Assembly: GCA_023653785.1 (NCBI GenBank)
Contig: JAMKCH010005340.1
Span: forward strand, 1 to 64,000
Source: Ophioderma brevispina
Taxonomy: Eukaryota > Echinodermata > Ophiuroidea > Amphilepidida > Ophiodermatidae
Direction: 5' to 3'
DNA length: 64,000 nt
The notes under the pieces are model-generated. The model did no database searches. It was not told the origin of the DNA and worked only from the letters and a program-made list of their open reading frames with translations. Positions 21,444 through 32,337 of this stretch are shown in pieces. The translations under genes and the position numbers were made by a program. The first letter of the stretch is position 1, and the number at the start of each line of letters is the position of its first letter.

Positions 21444-23334
21444 CAGGGTGACCCAATAAAAGTTATATTTTTCCATTTTCTGTAATTTGATATCTGTGGA
21501 TTTTATTAATCACAAAGAATGGGTAATAGAACATCTTACATGATTTTTTTGTTCATTTGGTTGAGTGATTCTCAAAATATATTCCACTGAACAATAAGTT
21601 AGCAAAAGAGACTTGTCCACAGAGCATCATTTTTTCTTAGGCATGAACACAATTGCAACATCAAAAGTAATTTATCTTAATGATCTTTCCTTAAGTTTCT
21701 ATCTTCCACATGTCCTCCCTGATTTGCGATGCAATTGGTAGTCCTGGAGTGCATGTGTTGAACAGCTCTTGATGTTACACATGTTCTCCTAATATGTGGT
21801 AAATGCATCGTTTGTCCGTCGTCGTAGTTCTGGTAATGTGTTTGGGGGACCCTCATTGTAAACTCTAGCTTTTACATCACCCTATAGCCAAAAATGTAGC
21901 AGAGTTAGATCCGGTGACTAAGGGGGCCATTCCACCGCATGCCCTAGGCCTAATCCAATGATCCGATTTGGAAAGAGTTCCTGAAGGCGGTTTCTAACCA
22001 TTACAGACCTGTGTGCTGGTGCACCGTCTTGAAGAAACCAGGCACAACAAATTGCTCCATTTCTTTGCTGCTGAAAAATGCGCTGCAACTCTGGTTCCAA
22101 ATGTTGATTAATGGTATTGATATAACCGGCACCATTCAAATTTCCAATAAAAATGGGCCCAATTAGGTTATTGTTACATGTAACAGCTGCTAAAACTGCA
22201 ACTTTCCTGCAATCATTAGGTCTGTCGTAGACAAAATCATTGGGAGGGTCCCCTTTTGGTGCATACTCTCTCACATTTTGAGAGTTCACTGAGACAGTCA
22301 AATTGGCCTCATCAACAACAAGTTCTCTTAAGAGGCACCATGGTCTGTTGATTAGCCAATTGCAAAATGCCAGCCTACGTTGAGGATCACCTGCATCCAA
22401 ATTATGGCATCTCACAATTTCGTATAGATGCCAATTGATGTCATCACTAATGATGCGCTGAAATGACGATCTGGAGACATTTGCGACACGGTTTCTCCTT
22501 ATGCTGGCGCGTGGGTTGTTGCGAAGCTCCTGTCTTAACAGCTTGAATGTTCACAGGTGTTCTGATGCTCCTAGGCCGTCTGCTTCATCCTTTGTTGACA
22601 TTTATTTTCCAAAGTTCCCTCGGCTTCAAATAGTTTTCTCATGTTACAGATAGCAGGCTTGGTTGGTATTCTCACTGCAGGGAACCAGTTAGGCCATTGC
22701 CATTGCACAGCTAAATAGCTACCAGTTTGGTAGTAAGTCTTAACAGCGAAGGCTCGTTGTTGTGGCATAAATTGAGGTGCCATTACTATGAGAATGTTTA
22801 AAGTTCTCATTGAACAAAGATATCTGGCTTGAAGCACAACTGCATGCTACAGTATGATTTTAGATTTGAAATGCCCGCCCTGAAACAAGACAGAAAATTG
22901 GTATTTAGCACAACTGCATCATGCTATGATTTCAGATTTGTAAAGCCCGGTTGCCAAAACAATTGATGTGTACTTATCATTCCATCATGAAATACCCATG
23001 GACAAGTTTGTTTTGCTGACTCATTGTTTGTTGGACCATATCTTGAAAACCACTCAACCAAAATGAATAATTTTTCAGGCAAGATAATAATAATAATATT
23101 TATTTGAATTACCTGCAAAACATGATGCATTGCACATGCGAATTATATGATACAAAAATAAGCAAGTAATCCTGCGAAAATGAATGGGCTGAAAAACACC
23201 GGGAAAAACACCCAAGCACTTAAGTACAGATGCTCAACTACCCATTCTTTATGATAAAATAAAATTAAATTCAAATTACAGAATGTGGAAAAATTCACTT
23301 TCATTTTGGGTAAAGTTTCTATTGGGTCACCCTG
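21444..23334 (-). mobile_element. Mariner/Tc1-superfamily transposon, full length but inactive
   Basis: Ends are a perfect inverted repeat beginning CAGGGTGACCCAAT, flanked on both sides by TA (21442-21443 and 23335-23336), the target site typical of the Tc1/mariner superfamily. Similarity between the ends continues imperfectly for about 100 bp inward (shared TTCTGTAATTTGA and AAAGAATGGGTA blocks), with a small extra segment at the right end. The transposase relic lies inside on the minus strand. The 22860-23260 part, upstream of the transposase, is non-coding and includes an AAT microsatellite. Confidence 0.85.
21677..22783 (-). pseudogene. Mariner-type transposase, broken by stops and a frameshift
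   Basis: DDE/D transposase remnant of about 369 codons from the Met at 22783; mariner transposases are near 345. The N-terminal helix-turn-helix region is readable (MPQQRAFAVKTYYQTGSY, then RKLFEAEGT). After a frame change near 22580 and a stop the linker continues (RNNPRASIRRN, SSFQRIISDD). The catalytic domain follows with VVDEANLTVS (first Asp), FLQDGAPAHRS (second Asp) and, after an in-frame TAG, SPDLT (third Asp). The 3' part reads VKARVYNEGPP, LPELRRR, then GGHVEDRNL after another shift. About 38 positions separate the second and third Asp, counted by hand including the stop. Several stops and shifts make it inactive. It is the element's own gene. Confidence 0.85.
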
Positions 23335-23676
23335 TACAACAATAAAAAACAATTTTGAAAGAAATTGAGGTATTGTTTGTTGATATCCTAATATCCTAGA
23401 AATAAATGAATGCAGGAATGAATGAAAGTGGCTTTAATACTTGTATGTATCTTAATGTACAATTTTATTGATATTGGGTTTTCTTGGAAAGCAGTATTAT
23501 TTACAGAATGGTGCTCACCACAAATAAAGAAAGCTTTTAAAATAAAGAGTAAAATATAGCTATATATTATACTAGAAAAGAAGTTATGGCAAAGACCTTT
23601 TCAACATTCCCCCACCCCTCTGACATACCCAGGGAGCACCCTGGGCATTGAATGACATGGGTAGTATTGTCTTGTG

Positions 23677-23897
23677 CAGTGGCGTACCCCTCTTTTTGGG
23701 GGCAATTTTGGCCAATTTCAGCCTAAATTTGGGACAAATTTAATTAAAATTTTGGGTTTTTTTCGCGCTCGCGCACATTTTGTTAATTTCAGACTTAATT
23801 GAAGCAATTCACCAGGACGACATACAAATTTTGCCCCCTCTGGCGGGGACGACTTGGAAATTTTGCCCACTCTGGATTGACTGCTGGTACGCCACAG
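23677..23897. mobile_element. hAT-like MITE inside the satellite array
   Basis: 221 bp; ends CAGTGGCGTACC and CTGTGGCGTACC (right end reversed). Perfect 8-bp duplication GTCTTGTG at 23669-23676 and 23898-23905. It interrupts the tandem array, so it inserted after the array formed. Confidence 0.9.
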
Positions 23898-24181
23898 GTC
23901 TTGTGATGTTCTACACATTGTCGATGCTTTGTGGAAATAGCTAAAAATGTGACAAAGTGATATGCATGCATCCATTACACCACACAAAGAGACACATCAT
24001 TTCATAAGCCATATTTTGTTATGCAATCCATCTAAATATGTGTTGTAATAACTTTTATATTGATCTTTTTGTAGACCAAGTGGCAGATGCATGCATTCAT
24101 CCCACCCCCAGAGAGACACATTGAATGACATGGGTAGTATCATCATGTTGTCTGTTTTGGTGGAATAGCTAAAATGTTTAT

Positions 24182-24229
24182 CATTTGTAGACAAAGTGGT
24201 ATGCATGCATACCACTTTGTCTACAAATG
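24182..24229. repeat. Perfect 48-bp palindrome in the satellite
   Basis: CATTTGTAGACAAAGTGG is mirrored exactly as its reverse complement around the centre TGCA at 24205/24206. It looks like two head-to-head half-monomers. Confidence 0.93.
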
Positions 24230-25225
24230 GTATGCATGCATCCATCTCACCACAAAGTCAGACACATCATTTCATAAGCCATATTTTGGTATGCAATCCA
24301 TCTAAATATTGATCTTTTTGTAGACAAAGTGGCAGATGTATGCATTGATCCCATCCCTTGAGAGACACATTGAATGACATGGGTAGTATCATCATGTGGT
24401 GATCTACATGTTGTGTGTGCTTTGTCATGAATAGCTAAACTTTTATCTGTTTGTAGACGAAGTGATCCCATCACACAGAGAGACACATCATTTCATTTTG
24501 TTATGCAATCCTTCTAAGTATGTTTGTAATAACTTTTAATATTGATCCTTTTGTAGATAAAGTGGCAGATGTATGCATTCATATCACCCCCAGGGAGACA
24601 CATTGAATGACATGGGTAGTATCATCATGTTGTCGGTTTTGGTGGAATAGCTGAAATGTTTATCTTTTTGTAGACAAAGTGGTATGCATACATCCATCTA
24701 TCTCACATCATTTCATAAGCCATATTTTGGTATGCAATCCATCTAAATATGTGTTTAATAACTTTTAATATTGATCTTTTTGTGGCAGATGTATGCATTC
24801 ATCCCACCCCTAGAGAGAAACATTGAATGACATGGGTATATCGTCATGTGGTGATCTACATGTTGTCTGTGCTTTGTCATGAATAGTTAAAAATGTTTAT
24901 CTTTTTTTCGTATATAGACAAAGTGATATGCAAGCATTCATCCCAACACACTGAGAGATTCATAAACCAGATTTTGGAATGCAATCCATCTAAATATGTG
25001 TTGTAATAACTTTTAAAATTGATCTTTTTGTAGACAAAGTGTCAGTTGCATGCATTCATCCCACCCCCAGGGAGACACATTGAATGACATGGGTAGTATC
25101 ATCATGTTGTCTGTTTTGGTGGAATAGCTAAAATTTTTGTCTTTTGTAGACAAAGTGATATGCATGCATCCATTACACCACACAGAGAGACACATCATTT
25201 CATAAGCCAGATTTTGGAATGCAAT

Positions 25226-25680
25226 CAGTGACGTAACCAATGGGGGGATGCTCCCCTCCCCCCCCCGCAAAAAAAATAAAAAAATTAAAAAAATTAAAAA
25301 AATTGAAGAGAAAAAAAAAGGAAGGAATCCTCTCCCTCCTCCCTCCCCCTCTTTCACCTCTCTCCCCTGTTCCCCACCTCCACCCCTCTTCCCTCCTTTC
25401 CCTTCTCCTCTCCCCCCTCCCTCTTTCACTTTCTCTCTCCATGTCCGTTCTACGCTTCCCGCGGCTTTGGTCCCCTTAACGTACCGTATTTATTTGTTAA
25501 GTCTTCAAACGAATTGTGTTCTAAAACACTACTTTTTACCTTCTAAGATGGCAAAACCCAGGAGATTTCGCAGCAATATGTTCACACATTAATCATCCCC
25601 AAAAGCTGGTACAGGGATCGGGAAAACTCTCGAGTCTTTTCCCCATCCCCTCTGGAGGTTCAGACCTGGTTACGCTCCTG
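25226..25680. mobile_element. hAT-like MITE with pyrimidine-rich core
   Basis: Left end CAGTGACGTAACC, right end reversed CAGGAGCGTAACC. Flanks AATGCAAT and TATGCAAT (25218-25225, 25681-25688) are an 8-bp duplication with one difference; satellite sequence resumes directly after. The core has poly-A/AAAATT and a long CCTCTCC-type pyrimidine tract (about 25325-25435), which creates false open frames of low complexity on both strands. Confidence 0.85.
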
Positions 25681-26225
25681 TATGCAATCCATCTAAAGAA
25701 GTGTTGTATTGAATGACTTTGAATAAAATGGTTACTGTAGGGGAGATCGATAGCTGGGGAGATCTTATGATCAAACTAATCGAAATACAAAATTAAATTA
25801 ATTGGGTATACTATTATTAGCAATTATTAAAATTCTGAATTGATTGGTCAATTTTCCTTTCATCTAAGAATCAATTTGTAATTGAAGATATAGTATCAGT
25901 TAAATGGATATATAGAATAGGAAGTTATAATAGTAGGTTCTTCTTATCCTGCAGAACATTAAAAATACCTTCTGAGGTGTGAAATAGCTTGAGGGAAAGA
26001 GGGGGAAGAAGGAAACAATGTTTCCCTTGGGTAGCTAAGCATATCATGGCCCCAGGAATTAGGACAACAACATGGAAATGAAAGCACACCCTGGATTCCT
26101 TGCAACAAATTTCTCACTTTCCCTCCCTTCTGCATGGCTGCCATTGTTGCTGGATAGCATCATGACGTTTTACTATGATAACTTCATGATAAAACAATAA
26201 AGGAGTTCTTAGATTAATCAGTGGA

Positions 26226-26470
26226 GATTAAAGGCACTATCAGTCATTTCCTAATTCAGAAAATCAAAAAATCATCAAAATTCCCTAACATATTCTGCAA
26301 TGATACTATAGTAATAAATGAGAATCCCATTCTAGAAGTTTGGGGAAGAAGATTGAAGAGTTGTTCTATAGTTCGAAGCGGTTGCTGAATCAAAATTTTT
26401 GGGTCCACCCTGGAAATGTGGGGAACTTTGTAAAATAAGAGGATAAAATTAGTACAGGGTAAATTTGAAA
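26226..26470. repeat. TTAA-type repeat end, related to 29350-29530
   Basis: Begins TTAAAGGCACTATCAGTCAT, a family AGGCACT-like terminus; GAATCCCATTCTAGAAGTTTG, GTTGCTGAATCAAAATTTTTG and GGAAATGTGGGGAACTT reappear in reverse at 29350-29530. The far end is not identified. Confidence 0.55.
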
Positions 26471-27131
26471 TCAAGTCAGATTGTGTTTTAAATGTACATC
26501 AGTATTTGTCTTGTTATAAGGATTAAAAAAGATAGTTGTCTAGGTTCTGACCTTTAGTTAAGAGGTACAGCCGTATTAAGGTTCAAGATCATCCTGGGGT
26601 AAACGTTACCCAGTGCTTCGATTATGTTCGTCTTGTCTTATTTTACATTGTTTGGCATTTTGGTTTCATAATTAGTGGGCAAAATGTAACAAAGGTCTAC
26701 ATGCTATATGAGGTCACCAAAACTTGACCTCAAATTGTATACAGAGCTGTCACCCAAAGAATTGAAATGAATTTTCTGCTTTATTATGACCAGGGCAATA
26801 ATTTGACACAGCGGTTTCAACAACATCTGAGCATTGGAATTTGTTTGCCCCAAGAATGACCTTGAACCGTATCAGGGTTGTAGCCGTGTAACTAAGGTGG
26901 GAACTTATACAAACTATACCTTGTTTAAACCTTATAACGAGACAAATACATTCAATGTTTTAAAAACAGATATTAAAAAAGCGGACCTTCAAGTTGGGTG
27001 ATAAAAATGCCAACAACATTGCATATAAATTATAGTGATTAAAAATGACTTTAATATTCCGTTGGTTAAACACTGAAACATATTACGGTGATAAAAAAAT
27101 ACAAACGTTGGTTATTAAGCATTTTTCTTAA

Positions 27132-27685
27132 GGGATTAGCAGCGATTTGCTAATCCGAAACATCGAAAAAATCATCAAAATTCATATTTTAATATTTTGT
27201 TAGATGATGGATAAGCGAGCATAACATGCAAGTGGTTGACTTGAAATCCGTGTAAAAGACAAGGCAGACTTTTATCTGATTCTGTAATTTCTATACGTGT
27301 GTATCAAAATTCCAAATTGAGATCAAAACGCTTTCTCCTGGTGACTATTACAGATTTTCTGCGTAATATTGTGCACCATGGTCAATGCAGTTTGACCTCA
27401 AACACAAACATTGTTTGATCTTTGTTTATTTTCTACTGATGTAACCACAATCAGCTGTTTAGAGTGCATATTTTGAGATGTCGTGTCCGTCTGCTGTATT
27501 TCTTTTGCGGGAGACCGGTATGACAAATTTCCTTTTCTCAATACTTCATTTTTTTCCCTTTTGGTCGTTTGTTTCAACATTAAAGCAGTTATATGGAATT
27601 GTACACACTTATCCCTGATTTATATGTTTAAAAAATGCATTTCCACAATTTTTTTGATTCTCTCGCCTTATCGCTGCTAATCCCT
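27132..27685. mobile_element. TTAA-type MITE, GGGATTAGCAGCGAT ends
   Basis: Perfect 15-bp inverted ends GGGATTAGCAGCGAT (27132-27146 and 27670-27684), with TTAA outside (27128-27131; 27686-27689). The interior is AT-rich and non-coding; two frames on opposite strands near 27400-27680 are short and unlike any protein I know. Confidence 0.83.
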
Positions 27686-28076
27686 TTAACCAACAAAAGA
27701 TTAAACATAAACTTCCCGCCAAAAACACATGTTTCTGAAATATTTTGCAGACAAATTGTTCAATTGTGGTTAAATCTTAATCCATGTCGGTAAATAATCT
27801 ATTTTGCACAATGTTTATTAAAAATATTGGTCACATGACCATTTGAAAGCGAGGTGGCAAAATCAAACATGGCCGATTACGAGAGAGTGACGACGTTGCT
27901 TTGGAGTGTGAATTAATTCAGTGATATGAGATCAGGCAGTAACCTATATACTTCAGACTTTCTTGATCGGTTTCAGGCTTTCCTAGCAAGGTTTTGGTTG
28001 TACGGAGACTTATATTTTGGGCATTTCAGACTCTGTGAGAGACTCACAGCTTTCGTCGCTGATAATTCGACAGGGT

Positions 28077-28234
28077 TGAATAGTCTAGTCTAGGGTCAAA
28101 GTCAAGACTTCAATGAGCACCAAGGGAATGAGAGATTATTATGCCTGACTGAATAAAGCTGTATAGAATCCCTCATTGAAGTATTGACATAGACTATAGA
28201 CTAGATCTAGACTAGACTAGACTATTCAAGCCAG
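28077..28234. repeat. Inverted repeat rich in GTCTAGTCTA
   Basis: TTGAATAGTCTAGTCTAGGG at the left pairs with the reversed TAGACTAGACTATTCAAG at the right, and CTTCAATGAG with CTCATTGAAG inside. Probably a small MITE; ends not otherwise supported. Confidence 0.7.
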
Positions 28235-28329
28235 TTTTCTGCAATATTACAAGAATAACCCAACAAATGGTTAAACAAGTGATTTAGTTTTAACCAACCC
28301 CATATTAAGTAAAAAATACATTGGTCCTC

Positions 28330-29080
28330 AGACCGCATGTGTTTGCCTGCCGTCGCGGTGGTTGTAATGATAGGTCTCATTTGACCTTTGACCTTGGCAT
28401 GTGACCTTTGACCTCATTAACAAATGAGGGACCCAATGTTGCACCTATGATTCAGTTTGGTTCCAATTGAACTTCAACTTTTCAATTTAGGTCAATTTTA
28501 CATTTTCAGCCTATCTACAACTTGACCTCACATGATCTTTGACCTTGGGATGTGACCTTTGACCTCATTAACATATGAGGGATCCAATGTTGCACCTATT
28601 GTTCAAGTTTAGTTCCAATTGAACTCACTTTTCAATTAGGTCAATTTTACATGTTTTTCATTCCAGGCCTGTCCTACCAAAACTTGACCTCACATGATCT
28701 TTGACGTTGGGATGTACCGCTTTGACCTCATTACATATGAGGGATCCAATGTTGCACCTAGGGTCAAGTTTAGTTCCACAATTGATTCAACTTTCACTTT
28801 AGGTCAATTTTACATTTTTCAAGCCTATCTTTACAACTTGACCTCACATGACTTTGACCTTGGTATGATTGACCTTGCCCCATCAACAAATGCAGTATCC
28901 CATGGAATTTGCATCTACGACCTGAAGTTTTTGGTTTAAACCTCAAAGTTATGCGGATATTACTACAAATGTGTACACCTTTTTTTCACAACAACAACAA
29001 CAATCAACAACGACATCAACAGACTACAAGGGACAAAGGATCCCTATGTGTTTCTTCCTCCTTAGGCAGGCGACACAATA
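28330..29080. repeat. Dispersed repeat with AGGTCA half-sites, tandem copy 3
   Basis: Reverse orientation. About three and a half ~150-bp units (28375-28890), each with TGACCTTTGACCTCATTAA, CCAATGTTGCACCTAT and TTCAATTAGGTCAATTTTAC. Perfect DR1 in reverse (TGACCTTTGACCT) at 28382-28394, 28402-28414 and 28553-28565. An AAC-rich tract and GGATCCCTATGTG close it. No gene. Confidence 0.85.
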
Positions 29081-29349
29081 ATAAACCAACAAATATTAAA
29101 ATTTTAACCCAACAACCTGGTTTTAAGTTTAATCAACATCACATTAACCAACATGAAGCAAAAGGAATTATCCAACAATGAGTAAAAGTTTTTAACCCAA
29201 CCACCTATTATATTTTAACCAACTAGCCGTTGAATACTGTTTTAACCAACAAATGATGGTTCACTAGGTAATCCTAGGTTTATTAAATTAATCAACAGAT
29301 TAAAAATTTTATCACGTTTTAAAACAGTGTTGGTGTACTTAAAATGATT

Positions 29350-29530
29350 TGACTTGTTTCAAAGTTTAACCCCTGTCCTAATTTTATGAAGTTCCCCACA
29401 TTTCCAGAGGTTTTAACCCAAAAAAAAAAAAAATCTGATTCAGCACCATTCAAATATCAAAACTATAAAAAACATCTATCTTCGACCATCTTCCCTAAAC
29501 TTGTAGAATGGGATTCTCATTTATAAACCC
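29350..29530. repeat. Reverse relative of 26226-26470
   Basis: AAGTTCCCCACATTTCCAGAG, CTGATTCAGCACC and TTGTAGAATGGGATTCTCAT mirror the 26.3-kb copy. Boundaries unknown. Confidence 0.55.
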
Positions 29531-29539
29531 TAACTGTAA

Positions 29540-31985
29540 CCATAATCATCCTAATAAGGACATAATTGAATATATTATGGGTGACTCATTACTGATACGG
29601 ACACTTAAACTACAACACGTAATTGATGGTGATTCATCCCTATGTAGGATTATTTGCCATGAAGTTGGTAATGAAACTGGTGATCCCTTTAATCTATCAA
29701 CATTGATCTAGTTAGGATTTTAATTAATTCATTGTCATTTCTTTTCACTAGTCATCAAATTACAAACCGTTTGAAAATTCATGTACTCCAGGGCTGCCAA
29801 CTTCTACGCATTTGGTGCATTTTTACGCAAATCGTAAGTGTTCACACATTTGTGTTTCTTCATAACTTTTTTGAGGGTATTACACAAGAATTATGTATTT
29901 CTAGGGTTACCATGATTTTTCTAGGAAAGTAGCAAATTTGGTTTACTTTGTTGCCAATTACATGGAACTGTCCTAAGGGTGTATGAAGGGGAAAAAATAT
30001 ATCTTGCCCCGCTCATAGACCTTGGTTTTGGGATCTGTGCACCAAGTGTGGTTTTCAAAAGTCAACATTCCTTTGATCTTGGCGAGGGAATATGGTTAGT
30101 GTTTTTTTTTTTGTTTTTTTTTTTTTTTTAAAAGGGTCGTTTTTAATTTTTTTCAAAATAAAAGTAAACACCTGTGTATGTTTTAATTTATAAACAATTG
30201 CAAACCCTCAATGTGTTTTAAGTGTCAGACTTGCGTAGTGAAGGTACAGGAAGAAACATGTTTTATACTACCTGTTATTTAGTGCTTATATGTGTTTAAA
30301 TTTGTGTTAGGTATTTAGGCTTCCTTAACTTAGTTGTGTCAATTTTTGAAACTAAATGCATTGACGTGTTTAAAACAGTGTTTACAATTAACATGTATGC
30401 CCAGATCATGGGGAGATGAGGGGATAACCCTCACTTTATAGCAGTTAATGGTGTATTTTCTTAATTGCATATGAATTCCACTTACCCATGTGGTCCTACC
30501 CCCTTTCTTACCTTTCCTTCCTTATCCCTGATTTGTCTCATTATAGAATATAACATGATATCTCCCCGGGTAACGAATCAAAATGGCCTTTTGGTATTTA
30601 TTTATGCAGCCAACCCCCATTCTAAACCTTTTTTGGAAATGCGTGGAAATCGCCTATAGAGGGATAGCCTCCATTGGAATACACACTCCCCTCTGTAATT
30701 TAGGTTAAGTCCACGGTGTGCAAGTCTTCCAAAGGGGGTGTATGAAGTTTAAACGGACTAACAAACACTGCTACACTCTTACTTTTGTTATAGTCTTAGG
30801 ACTCAATAAAGAAGTGTACACTAAACCTTTAGATTGAGATTTTGATTTATTGTTCAAGTATCTTCCTTTTATGATATCACATAATCAAATTACAAACTGA
30901 AACTACTGTTATGTGATGAAATGTACTTTTTTAATGAACCCATAACTATGTTATTAAAGGTGGATGACACAATCGGACATTTTCTCCCCTACCACTACTT
31001 TCTTCCATCCAGTGGCTATTATGGTACAGAATGAAAAGTTTTCCTATTTCTTTTACCACCCCAGTGAAATTTAAGGCCCAGAAAATGATTTTTGATGTTG
31101 TGAACAAAATATATCCAATTTGGTTGAACCAATATTAACATCGCCTATAGGGGCTAGTCTATTTAAGTGCACATTTTTGCTTCAACTATCCAAACTAGCT
31201 GGACCAATTTAACTAAAATTATATTAAGATATTTTGGGAAGATATGCTCTTCCATGTAAGGAAACATCATATGAAAATCTGACCATCATCCATGATCGGG
31301 TCATCCCCGTATAATTTTCTTCTTTCCACTTCTACATGAAATGGAGGTCTCATTTATGGGCAAGTTCTTCAAATACTGTAATTATGCACTTAAATTTTGA
31401 GGTGTCTTTTCACAAAGTGGAAAGAACATACCTATACTCCTAGTCAAAAACAAACCATGCCATTAAGACAAAGAGAAAAAATAGCTATGATAATTAAAAT
31501 TTTCTTAGTGTCAACAATTTGTGTGGACTTATCCATTGACATTTCAAATCATCAAAACACAATGACGGAATTGTAGTAATCTTTGCATACATGCGTAAAA
31601 GCATGGTGTGCAGAAGTCTTAAACTTGGAGAAAATGTTCAATCCTTGAATGCTATTCCGACTTGCTTTATTTGTAAAGAACTGTCATTAATCTTGATTCA
31701 TTCATTCATTGTAATGAACGATTAAGATCTTGATTCATTTCTTGTAATGAACGATTAAGATTGTCAATGGACACGCCTGCGCAAAAGAACAATTATCCAT
31801 TCGCAACATTACAAGCAGACACAGACATAATCTTTGTCCTCTTACTCCAGTAAAAATATATTATAACAGCAGGGGGATTTTTTTTATGACCACGAGTATA
31901 TTTGCAGTCATACAAAAAAGATTCCCAGGATTAGAATAGATAGTGCAGACAGTCTATTGAATTCCTGCTGCATGTAAATTGCACT
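29540..31985. other. Unassigned stretch
   Basis: No gene found. Poly-T near 30105-30130, a TTAAAGGTGGATGACAC that could be a MITE end near 30955, and a local direct repeat of TGTAATGAACGATTAAGAT at 31710 and 31742. Confidence 0.4.
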
Positions 31986-31993
31986 GCATTTAA

Positions 31994-32333
31994 AGGTGCA
32001 ACGAGAGATTTCAAGTCATCTATATTTTCTGTGATATGTAGTGATTTCATATAGATTAGACAATCAATATAATTCCCTACCTTTTATTTGGTTACAGAAA
32101 TAACTTAAAACAAAAACAAAAGGTGATTTGTTATGCTTATATTTCAATAGAAAACATAGGCTGAATTTTGTATTTGCTCTTATACAAAATTAGAAATTTC
32201 ACAATTTTTGTACCAAAGAAACTGTTCTCAGCTTAATCTTTCCAGATGGGGATATAAAGCTTTACACCAGTGCCAAAATCAGAATTTTCACATTTTTTGG
32301 TACACCTATTATTTGAAATCTCTCATTGCACCT
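31994..32333. mobile_element. TTAA-type MITE, family AGGTGCAA, copy 2
   Basis: Flanked by TTAA (31990-31993 and 32334-32337); inverted ends AGGTGCAACGAGAGATTTCA and TGAAATCTCTCATTGCACCT agree almost exactly. Same interior as 374-723, so the family boundaries are defined by two independent copies. Confidence 0.9.
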
Positions 32334-32337
32334 TTAA

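Larger units (their letters stand above)
23600..25725. repeat. Degenerate dimeric satellite, units ~220-256 bp
   Basis: The block ATTGAATGACATGGGTAGTA recurs at about 23648, 24119, 24370, 24602, 24823 and 25079. Between occurrences come TTTGTAGACAAAGTG with ATGCATGCAT, then ACACATCATTTCATAAGCC, then a second TTTGTAGACAAAGTGGCAGATG. Each unit is therefore two related half-monomers near 120 bp. Two hAT-like MITEs interrupt it (23677-23897, 25226-25680). Frames of 70-90 codons in it are repeats of one another, not genes. Confidence 0.85.

Noticed and set aside
21918..22415. 165-codon frame considered as a host gene
   Set aside because: DEAN, QDGAPAHRS and the TIR-bounded context show it is part of a mariner-type transposase.
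23600..25200. Regularly spaced repeats resembling a CRISPR array
   Set aside because: Units are 220-256 bp, degenerate and without conserved short repeats plus unique spacers; a eukaryotic satellite.
25200..25592. Several open frames of 80-138 codons on both strands, Lys- or Gly/Arg-rich
   Set aside because: They come from poly-A and CCTCTCC tracts inside the hAT-like MITE 25226-25680; low complexity and overlapping in opposite strands.
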